64,000 nt of DNA, taken from Gnetum montanum. Taxonomy: Eukaryota > Streptophyta > Gnetopsida > Gnetales > Gnetaceae. Under the pieces are notes generated by a model. It was not told where the DNA came from and did not search any database. It saw only the letters and a list, made by a program, of their open reading frames with translations. Of the stretch, positions 54,742 through 64,000 are shown one piece after another. The position numbers and the translations under genes are program-made. Where the stretch lies: assembly GCA_015680685.1 (NCBI GenBank), contig MNCI01028452.1, positions 883,418-947,417 of the forward strand. Reading direction: 5' to 3'. Position 1 is the first letter of the stretch; every line of letters begins with the position of its first letter.

Positions 54742-56190
54742 GTCATTTGCCATTATAAAGAGCTAAATTATGATATTATATTCAAAATTATTTTTTCCAT
54801 GTCTTTTTCTTTTATCATCCTTCTTGAAACAATGATGGAGTGACCTTTTTTTAATACGCTCATTATTTGATCTTCATTAATGGAGAAATTTAGAAAACAT
54901 AGAAAAAATTTATATATGATCTTCATTGATGCAGAAAAAAGCATATATGATGTGGGTCTTGTAGAAAAAAACATCATTAATAAATATATTAAAGTAATTG
55001 AAGACATGCATGAAGGAACTATCATTAGAATTGAACTGAGGACTTGGAGCTTTCAAATCAAGAGGCTTACCACAAGGCTAACATCTCATTGTTACCATCA
55101 CCAAAATAAGAACATCTAACTAATCATCTATGATCTTTTAGTAATTGTAAGCCTACATCAAAGGTATGCACTTAGCTATTGTTATGGATGAATTAACAAA
55201 GAAAATATGGGATGAAATTCCTTTGTGTATGTTATTTACAAATGATATTGTGTTGGTGGATATAGCCATAGGAAATATTACTTCTAAAATAGAGAATTGG
55301 AGACATACGTTAGAATCAAAAGACTTAAAATTTTGTAAAAATAAGACAAAATATATGGAATGCAATTTTAATAACATAAATAATGGTGATATAGAAGTGA
55401 CAGTCCAAGATCAAAAGATTCCTCACTTCAAACAATTATGTTGGTGAAATTGATAAAAGATAAGAAATAAGATTAGGATAGGATAGTCAAAATGAAGATA
55501 AGAAGGTGGTGTTCCATGTAAAAGAAGAGTCTTGATAAAACTAAAGGGAAAATTTTATAGGATAGTAATCACACCTACTATTTTATGTACTGTTGAATGT
55601 TGGGCAGTATAGAAGAGATATGAACAATAAATTAGTGTTGCTAAATACTTAGAAGGATGTTGGATGTAATTAGAAGAGATAGCTTGTACAATACAAATAT
55701 TAGATGAAGACTTAGGGTAGCTTTTGTTTTAGATAAGTTACAGGAATGACATCTTAGATGGTTTGGACATGTGCAAAAAAGATATGATAACGAGCCTATA
55801 GCAAAAGGTTGCTACATCACCATTCCAAGAAAGCCACAAAAAAGAAAGACTTAAAAAGATATAGCAAAAAATGATTGAATATGATTCAAAGAAATTGCAA
55901 ATAAATAAAGATCAAGCTCTTCATAGATGTGAAAGACAAAAAAGAACTCATGTAGCCGGCCCCATTTTGTTGGAACATAGCTAGGATAACGATAATTATT
56001 ATTTGATCTTCATTGGACATGATGGTTCCTCCATCTCCTCTTTTGCCTCTTTGTCATTTGCCATTATAAAGAGTTAAATCCTTATATTATATTCAAGTAT
56101 TTTCCCATATCTTTTTCATCTTTCTTTTGGTGACTTTCTTGGAACAATAATATGAAAACCTTTTTTTATATGCTCATTATTTGATTTTTT
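54742..56190. repeat. Direct repeats of about 130-145 bp flanking the LINE
   Basis: 54742-54875 and 56048-56190 share GTCATTTGCCATTATAAAGAG, TTATATTCAA, TTTTCCATGTCTTTTTC-like text and ACGCTCATTATTTGAT-like ends with scattered differences. They bracket the LINE coding remnant. They could be an unusually long target duplication or a duplicated pre-insertion segment. Confidence 0.65.
54876..55990 (+). pseudogene. RTE-like LINE, truncated reverse transcriptase
   Basis: Recognisable in order: MIFIDAEKSIYDV (finger/palm), KVIEDMHEGT, LAIVMDELTKKIWDEIPLCM, the RT active site LFTNDIVLVD (55231-55260, second catalytic Asp of A-D-D changed to Asn), WRHTLESKDLKFCKNKTKYM, ECNFN, then TVECWAV, a DGLDMCK segment corresponding to RWFGHVQ, and a C-terminal RCERQKRTHVAGP. 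The 3' end shows GGCCCCATTTTGTTGGAACA and short ATTATTATT repeats, usual for RTE 3' ends. Many stops; the 5' part is missing. Confidence 0.8.
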
Positions 56191-57990
56191 TTTTACATCA
56201 TCAAACTATCTAAGATGCCATTTAGTTTATTTGAAATAAAAGTCACTCCAAGCTTATATTGTGCAATTTGTTTCTTGTTGTAACATTCAACATCTAACTA
56301 CTTACATGTATGCTACACTAATTTGTTGTTGGTGCCTCTTGTTTATAGTCTAACCATATTTAGCACTGTATAAAATAGCAAATTTAATTACCTATAAAAT
56401 TTTCTCTTTAGTTTTATTGGGATATTTTAATTGACTAATCTATCTCTATTTTTGGCCACCCTCCCTCAATTTTATTTTATATATCTTTATCAATTTCACT
56501 ATTTGATTAAAACACTTATCTTAGGTAGCAAAACTCTTTGTAGTGAGGGATTTTTAGCCTTGAATTGTTACTTCTATTTTATCATATATATGCTTTCAAT
56601 ATTGTTACTTTTATTATATCATTATTTATGCTTCTATTGAAATTACAATGTATTTAAGTCATTTGATGAAACTAAAAATTTTTACTTTCCCTTGAAAAGG
56701 AGTTTTTTTAATTAAAAAAAGCAAAAATATGTTTAACAAAATATTTAAATAAAATTACACTTAAAATACATGAAAATATGCTTTCATTCAACCACTAACA
56801 CTCCCAAGACCCTTCCTTAGTAGGATGAGCATTGAGTCTCTAGATGATGATCCTTTTTTATTATATTGTATGTCTTTGATTTTAGGTTTTTCTTTTCTTG
56901 ATCTAAGGGAGAACTTTACTAGTTTATTAGCATGAAATTTTCAAATTTCATAAACAACATTATTATTTAGAATATTCTTTTTAAAACATCTTTAAAAAAC
57001 CTTTAGCTATTTTCTTAGAAACACCTTCAATGTAAGAAATGCTAATGAGATTTTTATTTGAAGATACATCATTATAATTTGAATTATTGATATCAATATT
57101 TATATTAGAAGGAATATCTACTTTTTTTCACCCAAGATTGAATGGATTCTTTACCTACTTTAATGATAATCATTTTATCAAGGTTGTTAAGTTTGAGAAT
57201 AATGTTTAAGTAATTCTCCTCTTTGTAGAAAGAAGTTATATTAAAAATGTTAAAGTTTGTAATAATTAACAATCAAAGAATAAAGAGTTTCTAACTAAAA
57301 AATTTAATAAAGAAAACATCCAAATATCAATCAATGTTTATCTTTTATAAAAACTTCATAAAAATTCCAAGTTTATTGTTTGGTGTTTATTAGTATCTTG
57401 TGATTCAAATTTACAGCAAGTGAACAAATAACTTTCATGTTATTAGCCTCCATAACACTAGTCTCTTAAGAAAGATGTATTGATGATTACATGCCAAATC
57501 TTTAGAATGGACAACATATTTAAGATATTTTAACTACTAATAATTTTTTTTGTAACTATTGGTTAAGATATGAAGATACTATCTTTTGATAATGTTGAGT
57601 CTATTGAAAAGGTGGAGGTCTCCTTTGCCTCCACCCAATGTTAATCTTTTATGGAATATTCAATTTCCTACCTTAGAGGGGAGGTTTTTCAAAATTGGTT
57701 ATAAGAATGGAAATCTAAAAAGGCATGTTCAAAATCATTAGGCCTTTTCTATTTGTTGATTTGGAGTTTCTTCTCTCTACAACACTTTGCTTTTGTACCA
57801 CACGTGCACGTGCGCACACACACACATGTATACAAGGGTTTAACACCTTCTTATGAAACATTAGTATCCAAAGTGATTATACTTTTTTTTTTGAATTTTT
57901 GGCCAATACAAAGAACATATGAACAAATCCTATTAAGAGGTTTTTTATTTATTTTTAACATATAGTAGATTTATGTCATATAATCATTTT
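56191..57990. other. AT-rich intergenic sequence
   Basis: No gene, no LTR termini and no tRNA-like boxes found. A short GT/CA-rich tract (57805-57830) is the only simple repeat of note. Confidence 0.4.
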
Positions 57991-57992
57991 CT

Positions 57993-58140
57993 TACAATGA
58001 GTTGTTAGCCTAGTGGTAAGACTCTTGATTTGGAAGCTTCAAGTTATGGGTTTGATTCTAGTAGGAAATGCTGAGTTACAAAGTTTTGATTGGACAATAT
58101 ATCTTAGAGTGTACCTATATTACAATTATTTTAGGGTTCC
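57993..58140 (+). mobile_element. tRNA-derived SINE copy 2 (best preserved)
   Basis: GAGTTGTTAGCCTAGTGGTA (A-box TAGCCTAGTGG) and GGGTTTGATTCTAG (B-box), 33 bp apart, then body TTACAAAGTTTTGATTGGAC and a tail ending in TTTTAGGGTTCCAATATT. Confidence 0.78.
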
Positions 58141-58239
58141 AATATTAATATAAAATTCTTATAAATAATTCAAAATGATTTCTTATAGTTAATTGTCTAC
58201 CTAACAACATAGATGAAACATATATGTTTACCATGATCC

Positions 58240-58330
58240 AAATTGTCACGTATCTTAGCACATCCCTTGGTATTAAACTTATGACTTGCAAATCATAAGT
58301 CTCATACTCTAATCAGGTGAACAACTTGCA
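58240..58330 (-). mobile_element. Second tRNA-like SINE family, minus strand
   Basis: The reverse complement reads GTTCACCTGATTAGAGTATG (A-box region), then ACTTATGATTTGCAAGTCAT and AGTTTAATACC (B-box). Related to the copy in NAA30 intron 3, not to the GTTAGCCTAGTGG family around it. Confidence 0.5.
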
Positions 58331-58689
58331 TGATGCAATAGCGTAAATTATTTTGTGTAGTAATTTGCAAGTTTGAGTTGCACTTGAGATATTGTTATAC
58401 TTTCTTTTTAAGTTTTATTAAAGTATCATATTGGTTCAATAGGTAAGGCAAGCTTTTAGTGTTGATAGACTTCATCTTTTATTCAAGTTTTTCACCTCAA
58501 ATAGTTGTTAAGCTAGTGTTGTTGTAGCTTAATTCATTAGTTTGTATATATTAATGTAATAGATTGGGATTTAACTAGTGACTTGCATGATGCAAGTGAT
58601 GAATTTTTAGCTATGAAGTTATAGAAATCAACACTTTGACTATATATACCCTAGGTTATCTAGATAACACCATGATTTGGTTAAACATA

Positions 58690-58810
58690 GTTAATAATAT
58701 ACTTGCTTAGTGGTAAGACTCTTGATTTGAAAACTTAACATGGTGGGTAATATTGAATTCTAAAGTTTTAATTTGACTATATGTCTTAATGGTAAATATG
58801 TGGAAAGATG
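58690..58810 (+). mobile_element. tRNA-derived SINE copy 3 (B-box lost)
   Basis: ACTTGCTTAGTGGTAAGACTC then TTGATTTGAAAACTTAACATG, followed directly by the body TTCTAAAGTTTTAATTTGAC. The B-box segment is deleted or scrambled. Confidence 0.6.
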
Positions 58811-59045
58811 CCATACTCCACCCTCTAAGATAGAAAAAGAATTAGGCCTTGCCATTATTTAGAAGCGCCCTCATGGATTCTCACTTCTTACAAAAGGATT
58901 TATTTGTAAAGAAAAAGAGAAAACTCTTTTCCAACTTGAGCCTTCAAAATAAAAAGAAATTAATGCTACATGAAACATATTAATTATTTTATGTTCCAAA
59001 CCCATCACACACACCTCACCCCAAAATAATATTATTTTTTATCTT

Positions 59046-59210
59046 TAACAATGAATTATTAGCCTAGTGGTAACAGTCTTGAATTGGGAACTCCAAGTTA
59101 TGGGTTTAATTCTAGTGGATAGTACTAAGCTATAAAGTTTTAATTTCACTATATGTCTTGGGGGTAAATATTCTTAGAAAAATGTTTCAGGTTTCAACAC
59201 CTCTCATATT
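59046..59210 (+). mobile_element. tRNA-derived SINE copy 4
   Basis: GAATTATTAGCCTAGTGGTA (A-box), TTGAATTGGGAACTCCAAGT, GGGTTTAATTCTAG (B-box), body AAGCTATAAAGTTTTAATTT and tail GGTTTCAACACC. Confidence 0.75.
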
Positions 59211-59277
59211 ATTTTTTATCTTTGAAATAACATTGTTCTTATTGGATGAGGATGGGTTTACTTTAAGAACTATCTAT

Positions 59278-59419
59278 GTGAAGGTGTTGGAACCCTAAAA
59301 CAATTGTAATATTGATACACCCCAAGATATACAGTCTAATTAGAACTTCATAACTTTGCATTACCTACTAGAATTGAACAAATAATTTGGAGTTTTTAAA
59401 TCAAGAGTCTTATTACTAG
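59278..59419 (-). mobile_element. tRNA-derived SINE copy 5, minus strand, interrupted by LTR F
   Basis: The reverse complement contains TAATAAGACTCTTGATTTAA, then GTTCAATTCTAG (B-box) and the shared body and TTTTAGGGTTCCAACACC tail. The head stops at CTAG where LTR F begins at 59420, so F inserted within the SINE A-box. Confidence 0.7.
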
Positions 59420-60288
59420 TGATGAGCAATGAGAGTTTCCAATGCCCAACCATACAAGTCACAAGTAGACATAAAGTGACTACATCATAATCCATGGATG
59501 GAATAATATTATTATACTAGCTTATTGATAATGAGTCTACGATTGTTGTCTTCCTACCAAAGCTAGCAAAGCACAAGTGTATGGTTTAACTCATGGTAAG
59601 GTATATGATCCATTGATATTGACTAGCTTGTAAAGTTTGAAAGCAAAACATAATGAAATGAATATAATTTCTATTATCCAATGTGCAATGGAAATGTAAA
59701 ACTAAGCTAGCCTACTGGTGATAGACATCTATTCCTAGCTTGCTAGACACACCTAGGCATAGTACAATCATTATTGGGTTTACCAAGCAACTTTGTTGCT
59801 AAGCAAATCAAGAAAAGCTACTACTAGGTTATTAGACAATCATGCATTGTGGTCAAAACTAGTCATACTTATTTTGTCAATACTAATGAATAGTGAAAAT
59901 ATATACAATAAAAGAAATGTAAATAATAATGGAAAAGTAAATTACATAGAAATGTAACTCTAATCTAAGTGAAATGTTACAATGGTGAAGAACAATATCA
60001 TTCATTATTACTGAACATGGAATGCATTTAGGTAAACTTCCCTAAAATAAAGATGCTATACAATTGTTAATCACCACACTACAAGCACGTACAACTATCT
60101 CTAAAATCATAAAAATAGACTTTAAAGGTTTGGTTACTTGATGAACTAAAAGGTGAATTTGACATGATGGTGGACTTGTATTTATAGGCATGACCTTAGT
60201 CCACTACATCATAATGATGTTAATGATATCATATCAACAAAATCATACATATGATATCATAATCATTAATAAAAAATATAATTTATCA
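59420..60288 (-). repeat. Element F 3' LTR
   Basis: 869 bp, starts TGATAAATT and ends GCTCATCA on the minus strand. TATAAATA at 60186-60179 (minus). Two perfect ATGATATCAT palindromes at 60223-60232 and 60251-60260 are 28 bp (2 x 14) apart; a degenerate GTTAAT at 60219 is 33 bp from the TATA box. Confidence 0.82.
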
Positions 60289-60300
60289 TACCCTCACAAC

Positions 60301-61516
60301 TGACTAAAATTTCATCCTCAAGTTAAAACAAAAGGCGGATGGAGTTAGAAAAATTATGAGATTTTACAAACTTAATGACATATGACATAAAACATTCAAA
60401 TGATAAACACTGACTAAATTTAAGTGCCACATCTTAATTCAAGAGGATTATAAAATTATCATGCAGAGCATGTTTGATAATATTGACAAAATACAATACA
60501 AATCTTGATATAGTATTCACAAAGTACTGATGTAGATCTTCATGTAGTTACTAGTGGCCATAACTCTTGTTGCACTAGTGGTTCTTCGAATTTCTTTTCT
60601 TATGTGACAAGTTTTTTAAATTAAAACTAATTTAACAATGTCCTTAATTTCTCCTCTTCAATTATGGGATCATTGGCTATCCATGCTAGTTTTATGATAT
60701 TCTCTAATGTAGATACTTTTCATGGACATCTCAACTAAGGGAAAAGTTCATTTGCTTTCACATACCACGCTACGATCTATGTGTGCTCAACTTCAAAGGC
60801 TTTGACTAGTTTTTATAAATCTTGATAGTCACTCATTTTTCTAGCTAAATTTACTGCAATATCCTTTTGATCATGATAACTAGCCTTTACAACTTGGAGT
60901 TCAAAGTTAACAATGTGCAACTTTTATTGGACATCTTTTATATATGCATATTCCTTTTCATATATTGAATACATAGTAGCTAGTTGTTGCTTTAGTTTTA
61001 TTCTAGGTATCCTTACTGTTAACATGGCTAAGTTGGCATTGTGCAAATTTGCCAATTCCAGGTACTCTTTCAAATCTTCTATTTGCATATCTTTAACCTT
61101 TAATTCTTTTTGTTAGACCAATATGAGACTATCCAAGATGGATTGCTAGTTAGATAGCTTCTCCATGGCCATGTTGATCATGGCCTTCTCCATCTAGATC
61201 TTCTTTTGATTGACTTGCTTGTGCATGCCCACTTGGCCTCTAAAGTGTTCCTTTAATTTTTCATATTTCTTGGTCTCATTTTTCTACATGCTAATTTTAA
61301 TAGCTTTTGATGAATTACATGAATTTCTTCCATGGATAGGATTCTATTTTATTAAGCCAACTGTTTTATTTCTATGTTAACTCAAGCAAATTATTCTCTG
61401 AGCTGCTTGATCATTTGTTCCAACATATTCTTTTCTTTTTCTACATTTGTCAATCTTCTATTTTCTACAACAAGCCTTTTATGTTCTTCTTCTAACTCTA
61501 TGATTACTTTAGCATG
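60301..61516 (-). pseudogene. Element F: C-terminal part of env-like coiled-coil gene
   Basis: The minus strand reads KDMQIEDLKEYLELANLHNA then NLAMLT (about 61010-61090), the coil signature shared with B and D, within a Lys/Glu/Asn-rich helical context full of stops. Truncated by the LTR of element E. Confidence 0.65.
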
Positions 61517-62386
61517 TGATGAAGTCATGGTCAGTTAGATATGTTGATGCATGCTTGTCAACGTAGCCCCATTGATGCATGCTTGTTGACACATCCTTTG
61601 ATGCGTTGATGCATATGTACCAACATTGATTTATCCAAAGCCTATATAAATGTGTGCACCATTTGCATTTATGACACCTTAGGTTATTTTTGCAATGAAG
61701 CTCTTGCATTTGCTTTCATAGGACTTAGCAAAATACTCTATGAGTGCCTACAACATGGATTGAGTTGAAAGGAGTTTTATTTGAATGCATGTTATACCTA
61801 GACACTTTTGTATGACAACAATAAAATCAAGATTAATTTCTTCTATTGCAACACTTGGATTAACACTTAGTTTATTTTCAAGCATTTTACTTTAAATGAA
61901 TTTTACTTTTTGCACTTATGAAATTAATATTTTATTTTATAACAGCAAGAGTATGACCACTTCAAACATGTTATATTAATACTTGGTAATCCCAGTAGTG
62001 GATACTTGGTACACCCAACAATAGACACTTTGTAACCCAAAAACGTTAGTATAGGTTTCGAATGGGTATAGAAGGTGGGAACATATGCTTTATGCTTATG
62101 ATAGTTTAGGATACTCTTAATTCCATAGTTGGTTAGGAATTAATATTTTAATCACAATATCATTATAATATTTTAATAATAAAAATATAAACATCTTATG
62201 CCTCAATCACACTTAACCATATCAATGGAACTCACACAATTGATAATTCGGAAGACAACGACTAGCCACATCACACTTAATTATCTAGGACACTAGCCAT
62301 TCAAAGATTCAATGGAATTTGATTGGATTGTGCATATGCGCTTGTGATTCATATGGTAGGGTGTAGGGAACACTCACTACTCATCA
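61517..62386 (+). repeat. Element E 5' LTR
   Basis: 870 bp, TGATGAAG...CTCATCA. U3 hexamers at 61543 (GTTGAT), 61557 (GTCAAC), 61571 (ATTGAT), 61585 (GTTGAC) and 61605 (GTTGAT): steps 14, 14, 14, 20; TATATAAA at 61643 is 33 bp after the last hexamer. ATGCATGC words sit between the hexamers. Confidence 0.9.
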
Positions 62387-62406
62387 TTGGCACCGTTGCC
62401 AAGGAA
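62387..62406 (+). other. Element E primer-binding site
   Basis: TTGGCACCGTTGCCAAGGAA directly follows the LTR end. It differs by a few bases from TGGCGCCGTTGCCGGGGA, the tRNA-Asp complement typical of Athila. Confidence 0.8.
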
Positions 62407-62559
62407 TCTATTGTGAACTAAGTGTTTTAGATAATTGAATCATGCAAGATTATTGTAGAAGCATAAATAGCCACCATTAGGAAAAATAATGATATTTTAT
62501 TTAAGACACACTACAAGAACAAACTAAAAAATTTCTTCTTACAGGGTTTATTTTCCACC

Positions 62560-63807
62560 TACTTATGATTTTGCAAAGCAACATAACATAACAAGAAAAA
62601 ATGTAGATGAAGTATCCCAATAACTTAAGGTTGTCTACACCCATTCAAATCCTTACTATATGGACTTCACTTTCATTCTTCACAAGGATCAATAACTATG
62701 GTGAAGAGACCTAGAGGGTAACATTGTGTTATCACTTAATTGTGCCATTTCATCAATGTTCATGGTAGCATTAACAAAGTTGGGCCTTGAGGCAACAACC
62801 CTAGAGTACCAAGTGACAGATCCCCACTTTAGAGATTATTGACTTACAAGGGTCCAAATTCACAAAGACAAACTCATGGAGGTTCCCCATGAAGCCTCTA
62901 AAAAATTCTAATTACATTGACATCATAATGAGAAAAGAAGAACACTAAATATCCATCAAGGTGATCTCAACACTAAGGATCTTCTCCCTTTGGTGAAATA
63001 AATAAGATTTACTAATGGTTACGTTCAATCTTGGCAAGCAACCAAAGCAAGGGGAGAGTTGGGCCCAGAACCAGGAAGACCTTCAGGCCAAGTCTTTCAA
63101 TCATCAAGCAAGAAAATCACTAAGGGACCAGAGAAGGAGAGTAAGCTAGCATAACTCTCCTAGCTCTCCATCCTCACCATCCTCTATATTATCTAGCTCT
63201 AATGAGGGGAAAGGTGACTAAGATTGAGAGAAATGATTGAAGGAAAGGTGAAGGTGAAACAAGACCCCATCATAGAGATCAAAAAAGAAAACATATACAA
63301 CAAGAAGAAAAGAGGGGCATCATCAAGAAAGAAGGTGTAGCAAGCCACATCATAGAACACATGACCATGACAAGTGTCACAATGCACAAGATAACTATGA
63401 TGAACCATTGCTTACTACAAGGAGCATGATCAACATCTGTGAGATAGTTTACATCCCTACTAGGCATCAAAGGGATAACTGGATTAAACAACTTAACATG
63501 AATAATATTTCTAAATTTGAGGGATGTTACAATGCTAGCTTGCAACATCATTTGCAAGCCTTCCATGATGCTTGTGTCTTGCAAAATATAGAAAATAACT
63601 TGCATAAGCTTAAGTTATTTCCTGAAACACTCATAAAGGAATATTAAAGTTGGTGCTAGTCCTTGAAACTAGAATCTATTTGTAGATAGAGTATGATGTT
63701 AGAGCTATTCAATGACAAGTGTTAGACATACTTTAGGATGTCCAATTTGAGAAAACAAATTCAAGGATGGAAAAAATGTAATTATGAATCCATTGATGCA
63801 AACATGG
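62560..63807 (+). pseudogene. Element E: gag, N-terminal two thirds
   Basis: Matches D gag: a YMDFTFILHKD-like segment near 62650, a Ser/Pro-rich stretch near 63150-63200, LLTTRSMINICEIVYIPTRH (63410-63470), LQHHLQAFHDACVLQNIENN (63540-63600) and IQGWKKCNYESIDANM at 63755-63800. It stops where LTR G begins. Many stops. Confidence 0.75.
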
Positions 63808-64000
63808 TGATGAGTTATCATTTTGTTGGCCGCGATATCGCATAAGTGATATCGCGTACCCGATATCGTAGCCTGTCTCCTCATCTATAAATAAGAGGTA
63901 GACAAATCTGGTAGGCAATTTTTTAGAGTTATTAAGTCTAAGTTTTCAATAAGTTTTTAGTACATCAGTTTTCCTCTCAACCCTTTTCTCCCAGTGCATG
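63808..64000 (+). repeat. Element G: start of an LTR with GATATC array
   Basis: TGATGAGTTATC begins abruptly inside element E gag at CATGG|TGATGAG. GATATC hexamers at 63834, 63848 and 63862 are exactly 14 bp apart, and TATAAATA is at 63886 (33 bp after the second, 19 bp after the third). Same U3 type as solo LTR H. Continues beyond the window. Confidence 0.85.

Larger units (their letters stand above)
59420..61516 (-). mobile_element. Element F: Athila-like element, 3' LTR and end of the env-like gene
   Basis: 3' LTR 60288-59420 on the minus strand, purine tract GTTGTGAGGGTA at 60300-60289, then the C-terminal part of an env-like gene up to 61516, where element E interrupts. The flank beyond the LTR is ACTAG (59415-59419); the matching duplication would be outside the window. 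Confidence 0.82.
61517..63807 (+). mobile_element. Element E: Athila-like element, 5' LTR and gag
   Basis: 5' LTR 61517-62386, primer-binding site TTGGCACCGTTGCCAAGGAA at 62387, then gag to 63807, where LTR G starts. The left flank is GCATG (61512-61516). The right end is outside the window. Confidence 0.85.

Noticed and set aside
57993-58070. Functional tRNA gene
   Set aside because: A- and B-boxes are present, but the acceptor and anticodon arms do not pair and several copies share a long 3' body; SINE is the better reading.

Overview
The window is repeat-rich nuclear DNA of a seed plant. Plant-type LTR retrotransposons, TTTAGGG-type telomeric repeats, tRNA-derived SINEs and one plant-like intron-containing gene all support this. 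The heavy load of old nested elements and a 3.6 kb intron suggest a large genome such as a gymnosperm's; that is inference. The only normal cellular gene recognised is an N-alpha-acetyltransferase of the NAA30 (MAK3, NatC catalytic subunit) family on the + strand, in four exons between 48832 and 53830.

Layout. (A) 1-14953, +: a Tat/Ogre-like Ty3/gypsy element with gag end, protease, RT, RNase H, a second archaeal-type RNase H and integrase. Between protease and RT, on the opposite strand, lies a nine-exon gene (2587-8064) with its own TATA box. Its exon 2 looks like an FCP1/NIF-type phosphatase domain that has lost its catalytic Asp residues, and a solo LTR (3778-4720) sits in exon 7. (B) 14954-19249 plus 32381-37035, +: an Athila-like element cut in two by (C) 19250-32380, -: a near full-length Athila-like element. 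(D) 37776-48167, +: an Athila-like element with both LTRs and a GGTGT target duplication that has lost RT, RNase H and integrase; it sits in a LINE remnant. The NAA30 gene follows. 54.5-59.4 kb holds an RTE-like LINE and several SINE copies. (F) 59420-61516, -, is interrupted by (E) 61517-63807, +, which is itself interrupted by a new LTR (G) at 63808.

How it works together. The Athila-like elements B, C and D carry, after pol, a long coiled-coil protein gene ('env-like' by position only; I see no signal peptide or membrane segment). Upstream of each lies an internal TATA box preceded by palindrome-like hexamers. The same kind of array lies upstream of the TATA box in the LTRs. Hexamer spacing is nearly constant (LTR: 14-bp steps, one 20-bp step, then 33 bp to TATA; internal: 14, 17-18, 14, then 16 bp to TATA), while the hexamer itself changes between families (GTATAC, GTCGAC, GATATC, GTTGAT). 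LTR and internal arrays of one element share the same variant. Element A shows the parallel case: GCGTATACGC palindromes in its LTR-like promoter and in the leader of its antisense gene. I propose element-specific regulatory arrays read by an unidentified factor, possibly element-encoded. This is the most interesting signal here.

Most retroelement reading frames are decayed, largely by stops at positions fitting C-to-T change (CAG, CAA or CGA codons). Three N tracts are present: two single Ns between duplicated sequence (assembly artefacts) and a 777-base gap inside the solo LTR.
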